A stretch of DNA of 12,692 nucleotides from DAOUGC01 sp034429695 (GCA_034429695.1 DAOUGC010000042.1:1-12692), one strand, 5' to 3'; counted from the first letter of the stretch, positions 1 to 6,708 are shown. Notes: generated from the sequence alone by a model not told the origin. Made by a program: numbers and translations.

Positions 1-1322
1 TAGATGCCGTCCGGGTCGTAGGCATACCCCTGATCCAGCTCGCCGGTCTTCTCGGTCATGATCGCCCAGGCGCGCTCGCGGGCGGCTGAATGGAACAGGA
101 ACGGATTGCTGACCACAAACACAAACAATAGCACCGCCACAAAGCCAGCCGCGCTGATCAACGCCTGCCGCCAGCCAATGCGCCGGTTGACCACACCCCA
201 CAGGATGTAAACCGGGATGGCCAGGGCAAAGAAGAAGCCGAACAATTTGGTTCCGGCGGCCAGTCCACAGGCAGCCGCAGCCAGGTAAAAATTCACCCCG
301 TAACGCTGATCATCCCGATCCAGCAGGAACAGGGTCAACGCGCTGAACAGCACCACCAGTGCATCAGGGTGCCAGAAGCGCAAATTATGCCCCACAAAGG
401 CGTGCATGCTGAGCACCAGCGCAAACAATCCCAGCGCGTAAAGTGGTCTGCGGAAGCGCGTAAACACCCAGCTCATCAACCCGGCGGCGATCAGCACCGG
501 CGGGATATTGAGCACCATGCGCAGCACAAACACGTTGACCAGCCAGTGTTCCATCAATGTATCGCCGTACGCCAGCCAGTTGGGCAGCAGCGCCAGCGCC
601 GAGACGGCATAAAATGGGTAGCCGTAATGGTAATCCTCGTACACCACCAGGTAGTACAGCCGTTCAGACAGCGTATCCGCCGGGGCAAACATCTGACTGA
701 GTGGGATGTAGGTCATTTCCTCGTCGGTGTTCATGTCGGTCCACCTGCCGGTGCGCGGGTTGTAACCGAAATTGTCAGGCACAAATGCCAGGAAATACGC
801 CAGCCCCATCACCACCATGATCAACAGCGTGGCCAGTTGTGCGCGGTTCCACCCCCGCCAGAACGCCAGGCTGGTCCACCAGCGCCGCCATGCGCCGCGG
901 AACGCGTGCGGGAACAGCCACGCGCCCAGCATGGCGCTCTCCAGCATGACAAAGCCCAGCCAGGCAAACATGGCGCGCAGGTGCGCCGGGAAGAACAGCC
1001 ATGTGAACAGGTATGCCCCGGCAAAGAACAACGCCCCCAGCCCCAGCCCGATTGCAAACCACACCGCGCGGGAGCCATCCGATAATTTCTCATCCAGCCA
1101 TTCCCGCTGGCGCGCCAGCCAGTTTGCGCGGCTGATGGACAGCCACAGCAAGCCGATTATTAGTATCGTGAATGCGGTTCCAACCACCAAACGCGGTGCT
1201 GAAAGCCCCATCAGCAGTATATTTTCCGGTTCGGAAGGCTTCCAGAAATACCAGACCAGCGCCGCCCCGCCTTGCAGGGCGAGCAAACGAATAAAAATGG
1301 GGAAACGGGTGATGGGTGGCAT
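1..1322 (-). CDS. GT39/PMT-like polytopic membrane glycosyltransferase (3' end outside window)
   Basis: An open frame runs leftward from ATG 1322 off the window edge: 440 codons are visible and the C-terminus is missing. The protein is very hydrophobic with many membrane spans. It shows the layout of GT-C glycosyltransferases of the GT39 (dolichyl-phosphate-mannose mannosyltransferase-like) group. An acidic NTDEE motif (D200, E201, E202) opens a large extracytoplasmic loop, followed by a Tyr-rich YEDYHYGYPFYA segment, an RFWHPDAL motif (about 315-322) and AAGTKLFG. Such enzymes use polyprenyl-phosphate-linked sugars on the outer face of the membrane. Unusually, about 170 residues with several extra membrane spans precede the acidic loop. 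An in-frame stop at 1368-1370 limits the N-terminus. ATG 1322 is the only in-frame ATG after it; an AGGA lies farther upstream than ideal, so the start is moderately sure. The fold class is confident; donor and acceptor are unknown. Confidence 0.8.
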   Translation of the reverse strand, partial: MPPITRFPIFIRLLALQGGAALVWYFWKPSEPENILLMGLSAPRLVVGTAFTILIIGLLWLSISRANWLARQREWLDEKLSDGSRAVWFAIGLGLGALFFAGAYLFTWLFFPAHLRAMFAWLGFVMLESAMLGAWLFPHAFRGAWRRWWTSLAFWRGWNRAQLATLLIMVVMGLAYFLAFVPDNFGYNPRTGRWTDMNTDEEMTYIPLSQMFAPADTLSERLYYLVVYEDYHYGYPFYAVSALALLPNWLAYGDTLMEHWLVNVFVLRMVLNIPPVLIAAGLMSWVFTRFRRPLYALGLFALVLSMHAFVGHNLRFWHPDALVVLFSALTLFLLDRDDQRYGVNFYLAAAACGLAAGTKLFGFFFALAIPVYILWGVVNRRIGWRQALISAAGFVAVLLFVFVVSNPFLFHSAARERAWAIMTEKTGELDQGYAYDPDGI

Positions 1323-1380
1323 GGCGCTGTCTGTGTTGTTCCTGACGCACAATATGATGGCGGTGGATTAAGAACTTCTC

Positions 1381-1397
1381 ATCCATCCGGGATGGAT
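1381..1397. repeat. 17-bp perfect palindrome between divergent genes (operator-like)
   Basis: The sequence ATCCATCC-g-GGATGGAT is a perfect inverted repeat with 8-bp arms and a 1-bp centre. It sits 6 bp upstream of the -35 box of the transglutaminase promoter and within the short gap to the divergent GT39-like gene. No T-tract follows on either strand, so a terminator is unlikely. The position suits a protein-binding operator serving one or both genes. Confidence 0.45.
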
Positions 1398-1403
1398 TGG
1401 TAC

Positions 1404-1434
1404 TTGACTCTCCCCTCACCGGAGGGTGTACACT
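1404..1434 (+). promoter_or_regulatory. MerR-type promoter with 19-bp spacer
   Basis: A -35 TTGACT (1404-1409) and a -10 TACACT (1429-1434) are separated by 19 bp, 2 bp longer than the sigma-70 optimum. The spacer carries an imperfect dyad, CTCTCCCC and GGAGGGTG. An over-long spacer holding a dyad of the form TTGACTCT...AGGGTGT is the hallmark of promoters activated by MerR-family regulators, which underwind the DNA. The predicted transcript starts near 1441, leaving a 17-nt leader before the strong ribosome-binding site. No merR gene lies in the window, so the cognate regulator would act in trans. Confidence 0.6.
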
Positions 1435-1457
1435 GGGTTCACACTCAGGAGGTGGAT

Positions 1458-2315
1458 ATGATCACTGACACCAACCAGATTGTGTCCTATTATACCGGAC
1501 ACAGCCGCATGACCGACCCCGGTCCTTACGCTTCACTGCTGGATGTGCTGCCGTCCGACGTGGGTGAGCTGGTGAAGGCGCTGCAAAAGTTGACCGTGCA
1601 CCGCTGGTGGCTGCAGGCTTACGGGTTGAACATCCCCGAAGAACGCGCCAACGCAGAGACCAACCTGCGCCCGATGGTCAAACGGCTGGCGCGCCTGCTT
1701 GAGCTGGACAACCGCCCGTTGACCGGGGAACGCAGCGGTGAGCGCAAGCTGGTGAGCAACTGCCGCGACTTCACCGTCATGATCGTCTCGATCCTGCGCC
1801 ACAAGGGCATTGCTGCCCGCTCGCGCTGCGGTTTTGGGGCGTACTTCACCCCCGGCAAGTATGAGGATCACTGGGTGGCTGAGTACTGGAACCCGGCACA
1901 GGAACGCTGGGTGATGGTGGACGCGCAGCTCGATGATTTGATGAAGGAACGTCTGCACCTGGACTTCGACCCGTTGGACATGCCGAAGGGCAGGTTCATA
2001 GTGGCTGGTGAGGCATGGCAGATGTGCAAGCAGGGCAAAGCCAAACCGGAACAGTTCGGCATCTTTCAATGGCACGGGTGGGATTTCATCCGCGGCAACC
2101 TGCACCGCGAAATTCTGTCCTTCAACCGCTTTGAACCCCTGCCGTGGGATGATTGGGGCATCATGTCCACCACATCCACCGTCGATTACACGCCAGCGCA
2201 GAACGAACAGATCGAGCACGCCGCGCGCATGTCAGCAGAGGCGGATGTGGAAGGCATGTGGGCGCTGTACCAGGCAGACCCCAGCCTGCACGCACCGGAC
2301 GAGTGGTTCAACTAG
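1458..2315 (+). CDS. Transglutaminase-like domain protein
   Basis: This 285-residue protein has a papain-like transglutaminase core. A Cys in NCRDF (C102), a His in EDHWVAEYW (H138) and an Asp in VMVDAQLD (D155) form the expected catalytic triad in the expected order and spacing. There is no signal peptide or membrane segment, so it is probably cytoplasmic. Bacterial members of this superfamily are mostly Cys peptidases or amidases rather than protein cross-linkers; the substrate cannot be read from sequence. The start is ATG 1458, 4 bp after an almost ideal AGGAGGT at 1447-1453; the frame is open farther upstream, but that part overlaps the promoter. The gene is monocistronic, converging on the ABC-F gene with a 10-bp gap. 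Confidence 0.82.
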   Translation: MITDTNQIVSYYTGHSRMTDPGPYASLLDVLPSDVGELVKALQKLTVHRWWLQAYGLNIPEERANAETNLRPMVKRLARLLELDNRPLTGERSGERKLVSNCRDFTVMIVSILRHKGIAARSRCGFGAYFTPGKYEDHWVAEYWNPAQERWVMVDAQLDDLMKERLHLDFDPLDMPKGRFIVAGEAWQMCKQGKAKPEQFGIFQWHGWDFIRGNLHREILSFNRFEPLPWDDWGIMSTTSTVDYTPAQNEQIEHAARMSAEADVEGMWALYQADPSLHAPDEWFN

Positions 2316-2325
2316 GCAGCCCGCG

Positions 2326-3975
2326 TCAGGCTGAAACCCGGATCTCGTTCAGGTAATCGCTGTAACCTCCCAGGTGGCTGGTGACCCTGCCGTCCTCCAG
2401 GACCAGCAGGCGATCCACCACCTGGTCGAGGAAATAGCGGTCGTGCGAGATGATCAGCACGGTTCCTTCAAACTCAGCCAGTGCCATTTCCAGCACCTCA
2501 GCCGATGCAATATCAAGGTTGTTGGTGGGCTCATCCAGCAGCAGGAAATTTGCCCCTGAAAGCACAATCAAAGCCAGTTGCAGCCGGCTGCGCTCGCCGC
2601 CGGAAAGCTCGCGGATCTTCTGCGACGCCTGCCGGTAGGTGAACAGGTAGCGTCCCAGAAAGCTGACCGCGTTGCTCTCATTCATGCTGCCGGCATAGCG
2701 AACCGCTTCGAGCACGGTCTGGTCCATGTCCAGCGTGTCATGTTCCTGGGCGTAGTAGGCGGTCTTGATGCTGGGTCCCACGATGATCTCACCCTGGTCG
2801 GGCGTCTCCATCTCCATCACCAGACGAAACAGCACCGACTTGCCCGTACCGTTGCGGCCAATGATGCCCACCCGCTCGCCGTGTTCCAGCAGCAGGTCAA
2901 CGCCGTCCAGCACGCAGCGCGGTCCGTAGCTCTTGTGTACATCCTGCAATTCAAGCACGCGGGTTGAACCGCGCCAGCCGTTGAGTTGCAACCCCATGCG
3001 GCGGCGTTCCAGCACGGGTTTGTCCAGCCGATCCATCTTGTCCAGCCGTTTTTGGATGGACTGGGCGCGTTTGGCAAACTTTTCGTTGTCGTAAACTTTT
3101 GCCCAGATGGCGTAACGCTTGATGGCGGCTTCAATGCGCGCAATCTGGCGCTGCTGGATCTGGAACAACGTTTCCTGGCGCGCCAGGCGGGTTTGCTTGT
3201 CGAGCATGTAGGCGGAATAATCGCCGGTGAACACGCTGATGCGCCCGTCCTCCAGCTCGGCAATATGGGTGACCACCGCGTCCAGCAGGTAGCGGTCATG
3301 AGACACGATCACCACCGAACCGGGATAACGCTGGATCAGGCGCTCCAGATACAGTTTGCCAGCCAGGTCCAGGTGGTTATCCGGCTCGTCCAGCAGCAGC
3401 ACATCCGGTTCTGATAGCAGCAGGCGCGCCAGTCCGATCAACTTTTTCTGCCCGCCGGAGAGCACGCCAACCGGCTTGTCCAGGTCGCTTTCGGGCAGCC
3501 CCAACCCGGTCAACAGGTCGCGCACGCGCTGCGGGTACTGCTCGCCGCCGTTGCGCTGGTATTCCTCCAGCAATTCCTGCTGCCGCTCAATGGCGCGCGT
3601 CAGGCGTTTTTCATGGTTGTAGATGGCAGGATCAGCCAGGCTGGCTTCCACGGCGGCCAGTTCGTTTTCCAGGTCTGCCATGCGCGGGTTGCCCTGCAGC
3701 GCCAGACAGTAAGCCGTGGCGGTGGGGTCAAATTCGGGATGCTGGGGCAGGTAGCCGATGCTCACCGGACGCCCTTCCTTGCGCGCGCGGATCACGCCGC
3801 CGCCCGGCTCGGGGGTGTACTCACCGGTGATCAGCTTGAGCAGTGATGATTTGCCCGCCCCGTTTGGCCCGATCAGGCCGATTTTGTGATCCGAGTGGAT
3901 CTCCCAGGCGAGGTTGGCAAAAATGGTGCGGGCTCCCAGCACCAGGCTGACGTTGGAAAACTGGATCGAGATCAT
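2326..3975 (-). CDS. ABC-F family ATPase (ribosome-associated, two ATPase domains)
   Basis: This 549-residue protein is two fused ABC ATPase domains without membrane spans, the ABC-F architecture. Domain 1 has Walker A GPNGAGKS (36-43), signature LSGGQ (172-176) and Walker B LLLDEP (193-198, E197). Domain 2 has GRNGTGKS (373-380), LSGGE (457-461) and LLLDEP (478-483, E482). A charged, probably helical linker (about 255-335) corresponds to the P-site-tRNA-interaction arm. ABC-F proteins bind the ribosomal E site and either tune translation or displace antibiotics. Domain 1 is slightly divergent: LSGGQKK, and DEPDNHLD where DEPTNHLD is usual. The start ATG 3975 has GGAG at 3984-3987 with 8-nt spacing. 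The leader carries a small ORF and a terminator, which favours an inducible, antibiotic-responsive member over a housekeeping EttA or Uup. The subfamily cannot be fixed by eye. Confidence 0.92.
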   Translation of the reverse strand: MISIQFSNVSLVLGARTIFANLAWEIHSDHKIGLIGPNGAGKSSLLKLITGEYTPEPGGGVIRARKEGRPVSIGYLPQHPEFDPTATAYCLALQGNPRMADLENELAAVEASLADPAIYNHEKRLTRAIERQQELLEEYQRNGGEQYPQRVRDLLTGLGLPESDLDKPVGVLSGGQKKLIGLARLLLSEPDVLLLDEPDNHLDLAGKLYLERLIQRYPGSVVIVSHDRYLLDAVVTHIAELEDGRISVFTGDYSAYMLDKQTRLARQETLFQIQQRQIARIEAAIKRYAIWAKVYDNEKFAKRAQSIQKRLDKMDRLDKPVLERRRMGLQLNGWRGSTRVLELQDVHKSYGPRCVLDGVDLLLEHGERVGIIGRNGTGKSVLFRLVMEMETPDQGEIIVGPSIKTAYYAQEHDTLDMDQTVLEAVRYAGSMNESNAVSFLGRYLFTYRQASQKIRELSGGERSRLQLALIVLSGANFLLLDEPTNNLDIASAEVLEMALAEFEGTVLIISHDRYFLDQVVDRLLVLEDGRVTSHLGGYSDYLNEIRVSA

Positions 3976-3993
3976 GTGACAAACTCCGTGTAC

Positions 3994-4032
3994 AAAATAA
4001 AAAAAACCGCCGCAGGTGAAGGCCTGCGGCGG
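3994..4032 (-). terminator. Intrinsic terminator in the ABC-F 5' leader (attenuator)
   Basis: Read on the minus strand, CCGCCGCAGG, a 6-nt loop CCTTCA and CCTGCGGCGG form a perfect 10-bp GC-rich stem, followed at once by eight T, an A and four T. It lies after the leader peptide stop and only 18 nt before the ABC-F start codon. It would therefore end transcription before the ABC-F gene unless an alternative fold forms. On the plus strand no T-tract follows the stem, so it is not a terminator for anything rightward. Confidence 0.85.
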
Positions 4033-4051
4033 TAAAGGGTAATTTAAGGTG

Positions 4052-4100
4052 AAAAAAGGTTATCCTCTCCGGGCAACAGGCGCGTTAATAGACGGAGAGG
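4052..4100 (-). promoter_or_regulatory. Hairpin within the leader-peptide ORF, followed by a U-tract
   Basis: Read on the minus strand, arms CCTCTCCG (4100-4093) and CGGAGAGG (4071-4064) form a perfect 8-bp stem over a 21-nt loop. Six T (4057-4052) follow after a 6-nt gap. The stem covers codons 22-34 of the leader ORF, and the stop codon abuts its base, so a ribosome finishing the leader would disrupt it. The gap before the T-tract is too long for an efficient terminator. A pause hairpin or an RNA switch element that reports ribosome position is more likely. Confidence 0.5.
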
Positions 4101-4164
4101 TGGGGATAAAGCCACGCACACCAATGCACAGCAGGGTTTGGGCAACGCGGTTGACGTAAATCAT
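4060..4164 (-). CDS. Putative 34-codon leader peptide of the ABC-F gene
   Basis: The frame begins ATG 4164 (MIYVNRVAQTLLCIG...), ends ...NAPVARRG and stops with TAA at 4060-4062. No homology is recognised. It is called because of context. It starts at or 1 nt after the predicted transcription start of a strong extended -10 promoter. It lies between that promoter and the attenuator terminator of an ABC-F gene, the arrangement in which ribosome stalling in a short ORF controls drug-resistance genes. Codons 10-13 could pair with the terminator's 5' arm. The C-terminal codons form a hairpin: CCTCTCCG (4093-4100 read on minus) with CGGAGAGG (4064-4071). There is no Shine-Dalgarno, consistent with leaderless translation. 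A longer frame from 4263 exists, but its start lies upstream of the promoter. Confidence 0.5.
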   Translation of the reverse strand: MIYVNRVAQTLLCIGVRGFIPTSPSINAPVARRG

Positions 4165-4171
4165 TACGGCG

Positions 4172-4180
4172 ATTATATCA
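4172..4180 (-). promoter_or_regulatory. Extended -10 promoter (TGATATAAT) for the ABC-F leader
   Basis: On the minus strand TGA-TATAAT is a perfect extended -10 element (TATAAT at 4177-4172). There is no recognisable -35 box at 16-18 bp, as expected for extended -10 promoters. Transcription should begin at A 4165 or 4164, which is at the leader-peptide ATG. Confidence 0.65.
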
Positions 4181-4245
4181 GAAAAGTGGGAAGTGGGAGG
4201 AAGATGGTGGGTGGCGTGGGTTGCCGACCACAACCCGATTCGCTC

Positions 4246-4273
4246 TTGAAACCATGCCCCCAAATGCTACAAT
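4246..4273 (+). promoter_or_regulatory. Sigma-70-like promoter for the HEAT-repeat gene
   Basis: A -35 TTGAAA (4246-4251) and a -10 TACAAT (4268-4273) are separated by 16 bp. Transcription would start near 4280 and give a leader of about 90 nt before ATG 4370. It is back-to-back with the ABC-F leader promoter, with about 65 bp between the two elements. Confidence 0.55.
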
Positions 4274-4369
4274 AAAGATGAAACAGGTAATCATCCCGGA
4301 CATATCAGACGGCATGGCGGCCAAAATCGGGAAACAATGGGGTTTTTCACCCGACCGAGGAGGGTTCCA

Positions 4370-4786
4370 ATGTCGTTTTTTGGACCACCAGACATTGCCC
4401 GGCTGGAAAGCAAACAGGATATTCGCGGACTGGTGCGCGCGCTTGAAAACCTGCAAACCCGCAGGGCGGCTGCCGAGGCGCTGATCCGCTGTGGACCGGG
4501 TGCTGTGCGGGCGTTGATGGACGTATTCAAACGCAACCCGGGGGAGATACCCGTGGCGCTGGTGGGGGCGATCAAGCAGGTCATCCATGCCATTGGCAGA
4601 CCCGGCGTTCCCATTCTGATCGAAGCCCTCAAAGACAATCATCCCGAGGTGCGCATCATGGCGGTCTCCTTCCTGGGAGAGAGTTGCGACCCGCGCGCCA
4701 TTCAGCCGGTCAACGCCATGTTGACGGACCGCAACGCGCTGGTACGCCAGGAAGCCGACCATGCCCTGCGGAAGTTAAAGCATTGA
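4370..4786 (+). CDS. Small HEAT-repeat (PBS-lyase-like) protein
   Basis: This 138-residue protein is built of paired alpha-helices with HEAT/PBS-lyase repeat signatures. Examples are RRAAAEALIRCGPGAVRALM, then PGVPILIEALKDNHPEVRIM, then DPRAIQPVNAML and NALVRQEADHALRKL at the end. Together they make about three to four repeats that stack as a short solenoid. Such modules are protein-protein scaffolds, and the partner is unknown. The N-terminus MSFFGPPDIARL resembles a HEAT family I associate with Anaerolineae. The start is ATG 4370, 5 nt after GAGGAGGG (4357-4364); an in-frame ATG at 4337 lacks such a site. No signal peptide. It is a single-gene unit, convergent with the tup operon. Confidence 0.8.
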   Translation: MSFFGPPDIARLESKQDIRGLVRALENLQTRRAAAEALIRCGPGAVRALMDVFKRNPGEIPVALVGAIKQVIHAIGRPGVPILIEALKDNHPEVRIMAVSFLGESCDPRAIQPVNAMLTDRNALVRQEADHALRKLKH

Positions 4787-4950
4787 GGCTGGTCTTCCAC
4801 GGGATTTCCACAGTGAACCATCAAAAAAGGAAACGTGCATGGGCAGGCAGGGGGATCTTCTCCATCCGTGATGGCACACCCTGCAAGAACCGTCAAAGAA
4901 GCAGCCCGTCCATTCGGTCCCTTCCGTTCAGCCGCCAGGGGGAAGGACTC

Positions 4951-4993
4951 TTAAAAACAACAGGGCTGTCCGGGATCGGGCAACCCTGTTGTT
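4951..4993 (-). terminator. Intrinsic terminator of the tup operon
   Basis: Read on the minus strand, AACAACAGGG (4993-4984) pairs with CCCTGTTGTT (4965-4956) in a 10-bp stem over an 18-nt loop, and the 3' arm runs into a short TTTTT tract. It lies about 20 bp after the tupA stop. The plus strand lacks a T-tract, so the convergent HEAT-repeat gene is not served by it. Confidence 0.75.
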
Positions 4994-5011
4994 GATGGTA
5001 ACGCTTGCGAC

Positions 5012-5956
5012 TTACTGGCTGTCCAGCCAAAGCTGGGAAGAGGGGAAGAATAACGACTGCCCAAGCTCTTCCTTCTTGAAATCCTCGATCATCTGTTGGG
5101 TGGGAACCGAGATCAACCAGTCGATGAACTGATTGGCAAGGTCGTTCTTGATATCGGGGTTTTTGGCAGGGTCAACTGCGATTACACCGTAGGGGTTCAA
5201 CAGGGCTTTGTCGCCTTCCATCAGGATCACCAGCCCGGTATTGTTTTCCTGCTGGGCAAGGAAGGTGGCGCGATCAGACAGGGTGTAAGCGCCCATTTCA
5301 TTGGCCATGGTCAATACAGCGCCCATGCCCTGACCGGCGGAAACGTACCAGTCACCGGCAGGTTCGATCTCAGCAGCCTTCCAGATGCTGAGTTCCTTGC
5401 TGTGCGTACCCGATTCGTCACCACGGGACACAAACGGAGCCTGTGCGGTGGAGATGGCAACCAGTGCATCCTTGGCGCTCTCCAGCCCGGAAATGCCGGC
5501 AGGGTCGCCTTCAGGACCCACCAGAACGAAGTCGTTGTACATCACGTCTTCGCGGCGCACGCCGTGACCGGCTTCCATGAACTCTTTTTCCTTGGCGGGT
5601 GAGTGCACCAGCAACACGTCGGCGTCGCCGTCCATGCCCATCTGCAGTGCCTGGCCGGAACCAACCGCGATCACATTCATCTTCACATTGAATTCTTCCT
5701 CGAACTTGGGCAGCAGGTAATCCAGCAGACCGGAGTCCTGGGTGGAGGTGGTGGTGGCGAGGATCAACTCGGCCGGGGTGGCTTCTTCGGCGGCGGGCTC
5801 CTCGGCGGAGGGTTCCTCGGCGGCGGGTTCCTCAGCAGCGGGTTCTTCAGCGACAGGCTCTTCCGACTCCACAGCCGGAGCGGCGGGCGTGCACGCGGTA
5901 GCCAGCATGGAGATCAATACCAGCAGGCTCAACAAGAACAACAGTTTCTTCTTCAT
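5012..5956 (-). CDS. tupA: Tungstate ABC transporter substrate-binding lipoprotein TupA
   Basis: This 314-residue periplasmic-binding-type lipoprotein opens with a basic start, a hydrophobic core and a lipobox-like LATAC ending at C22, the probable lipidated residue. A Pro/Glu/Ala linker (about 29-62, repeated AEEP) tethers the domain. The mature part has the TupA ligand signatures: ATTTSTQDSGLLD with T68-T69-T70-S71, VGSGQAL (98-104) and SRGDESGTHSKE (177-188). The TTTS motif marks tungstate-specific binding proteins and differs from ModA. It captures tungstate outside the membrane and delivers it to TupB/TupC. It is last in the operon, 27 bp after tupC, with GGAG 9 nt before ATG 5956, and a terminator follows. 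Tungstate versus molybdate preference is inferred from the family. Confidence 0.92.
   Translation of the reverse strand: MKKKLLFLLSLLVLISMLATACTPAAPAVESEEPVAEEPAAEEPAAEEPSAEEPAAEEATPAELILATTTSTQDSGLLDYLLPKFEEEFNVKMNVIAVGSGQALQMGMDGDADVLLVHSPAKEKEFMEAGHGVRREDVMYNDFVLVGPEGDPAGISGLESAKDALVAISTAQAPFVSRGDESGTHSKELSIWKAAEIEPAGDWYVSAGQGMGAVLTMANEMGAYTLSDRATFLAQQENNTGLVILMEGDKALLNPYGVIAVDPAKNPDIKNDLANQFIDWLISVPTQQMIEDFKKEELGQSLFFPSSQLWLDSQ
5781..5870 (-). repeat. 15-bp imperfect tandem repeat encoding the TupA linker
   Basis: About six units of 15 bp (5781-5795, 5796-5810, 5811-5825, 5826-5840, 5841-5855 and a degenerate 5856-5870) encode repeated EEPAA-like pentapeptides. On the plus strand the units look like GGTTCCTCGGCGGCG. 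The unit is a multiple of three, so a change in copy number would alter linker length without breaking the frame. Confidence 0.75.
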
Positions 5957-5983
5957 TTTTCTCGCTCCATTTTGACTTTCTGG

Positions 5984-6706
5984 TTAGTAAATCAACTCCC
6001 CGGCCACAAAAGCGCGTGTGCGCTCGTCGGCGGGGTGGTCGAAAAACTCAAGGGTATCGGTGATCTCGATAAACTCACCGCGCAACATCAATGCGGTGCG
6101 GTGCGCCAGTCGTTTTGCCTGAAAGATATTGTGCGTCACCAGCACCATGGTGGTTCCCTGGCCGCGGTTGGTCTCGCGCACCACCTCCTCGATCAAACCG
6201 ATGTTGTAAGGATCGAGATTGGCGGTGGGCTCGTCCAGCAGCAGTACATCCGGACGGGTGAGCAGGGCGCGCGCCAGGGCAACCCGCTGGGCTTCGCCGG
6301 CAGAGAGGGTGCGGGCAGGCGCGCGCCGCAGGTCAAGCAACCCCATGCGTTCCAGTACAGCCGGCACCACCTTGTGACTGTCGTGCTGCCCGCGCAACTT
6401 TAGCCCGTATGCCACGTTGTTCTCCACGCTGGCATTCAGCAGGGCCGGATGCTGAAAAACCGTGCAAACCCGCCGCCGCTCAGCAAGGGAGAGCGCGGGG
6501 GTGATGAGTGCGTTTTCAAACCACAGGCGCCCGCTGGTGGGGTATTCGAGGAAATTTAACAGCCGCAACAGGGTGGATTTGCCCGCCCCGCTGGGACCCA
6601 CCACTGCCAATATCTCGCCCGGTTGCACCTGCAGGTCTGCCAGTTGCACCACGCTGCGCCCATCATAGGTCTTGACCACGTTTTCGAGACGATAGACGGG
6701 TGGCAT
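5984..6706 (-). CDS. tupC: Tungstate ABC transporter ATPase TupC
   Basis: A 240-residue single ABC ATPase with Walker A GPSGAGKS (37-44), Q-loop Q85 in FQHP, signature LSAGE (134-138), Walker B VLLLDE (154-159) and the switch His H192 in THN. It powers tungstate import through the TupB dimer on the cytoplasmic face. The signature has Ala in place of the first Gly of LSGGE, a tolerated variant. The start ATG 6706 lies 2 bp after the tupB stop (TGA-TC-ATG), and GGAAAGGG at the tupB end can serve as ribosome-binding site, so the genes are translationally coupled. The assignment as TupC rather than another importer ATPase rests on the flanking tupB and tupA. Confidence 0.9.
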   Translation of the reverse strand: MPPVYRLENVVKTYDGRSVVQLADLQVQPGEILAVVGPSGAGKSTLLRLLNFLEYPTSGRLWFENALITPALSLAERRRVCTVFQHPALLNASVENNVAYGLKLRGQHDSHKVVPAVLERMGLLDLRRAPARTLSAGEAQRVALARALLTRPDVLLLDEPTANLDPYNIGLIEEVVRETNRGQGTTMVLVTHNIFQAKRLAHRTALMLRGEFIEITDTLEFFDHPADERTRAFVAGELIY

Positions 6707-6708
6707 GA

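Noticed and set aside
369..1085. Long plus-strand open frames at 369-1085 and 772-1371
   Set aside because: They are antisense to the GT39-like gene, rich in His/Gln/Arg/Pro as expected for a shadow of a high-GC membrane protein, and show no domain.
1272..1457. N-terminal extension of the transglutaminase-like frame
   Set aside because: It would include the predicted promoter and lies upstream of a near-perfect ribosome-binding site for ATG 1458.
4165..4263. Longer version of the leader ORF starting at 4263 on the minus strand
   Set aside because: It lies upstream of the extended -10 element and overlaps the divergent HEAT-gene promoter.
4847..4884. Nested hairpin GCAGGG...CCCTGC with inner CCATC/GATGG after the HEAT gene
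   Set aside because: No T-tract on the plus strand follows it, so I could not support a terminator for the HEAT gene; recorded only as a weak structure.
4684..4995. Open frame overlapping the end of the HEAT-repeat gene
   Set aside because: Different frame from the HEAT gene, no ribosome-binding site, low-complexity content, and it ends within the tup terminator.
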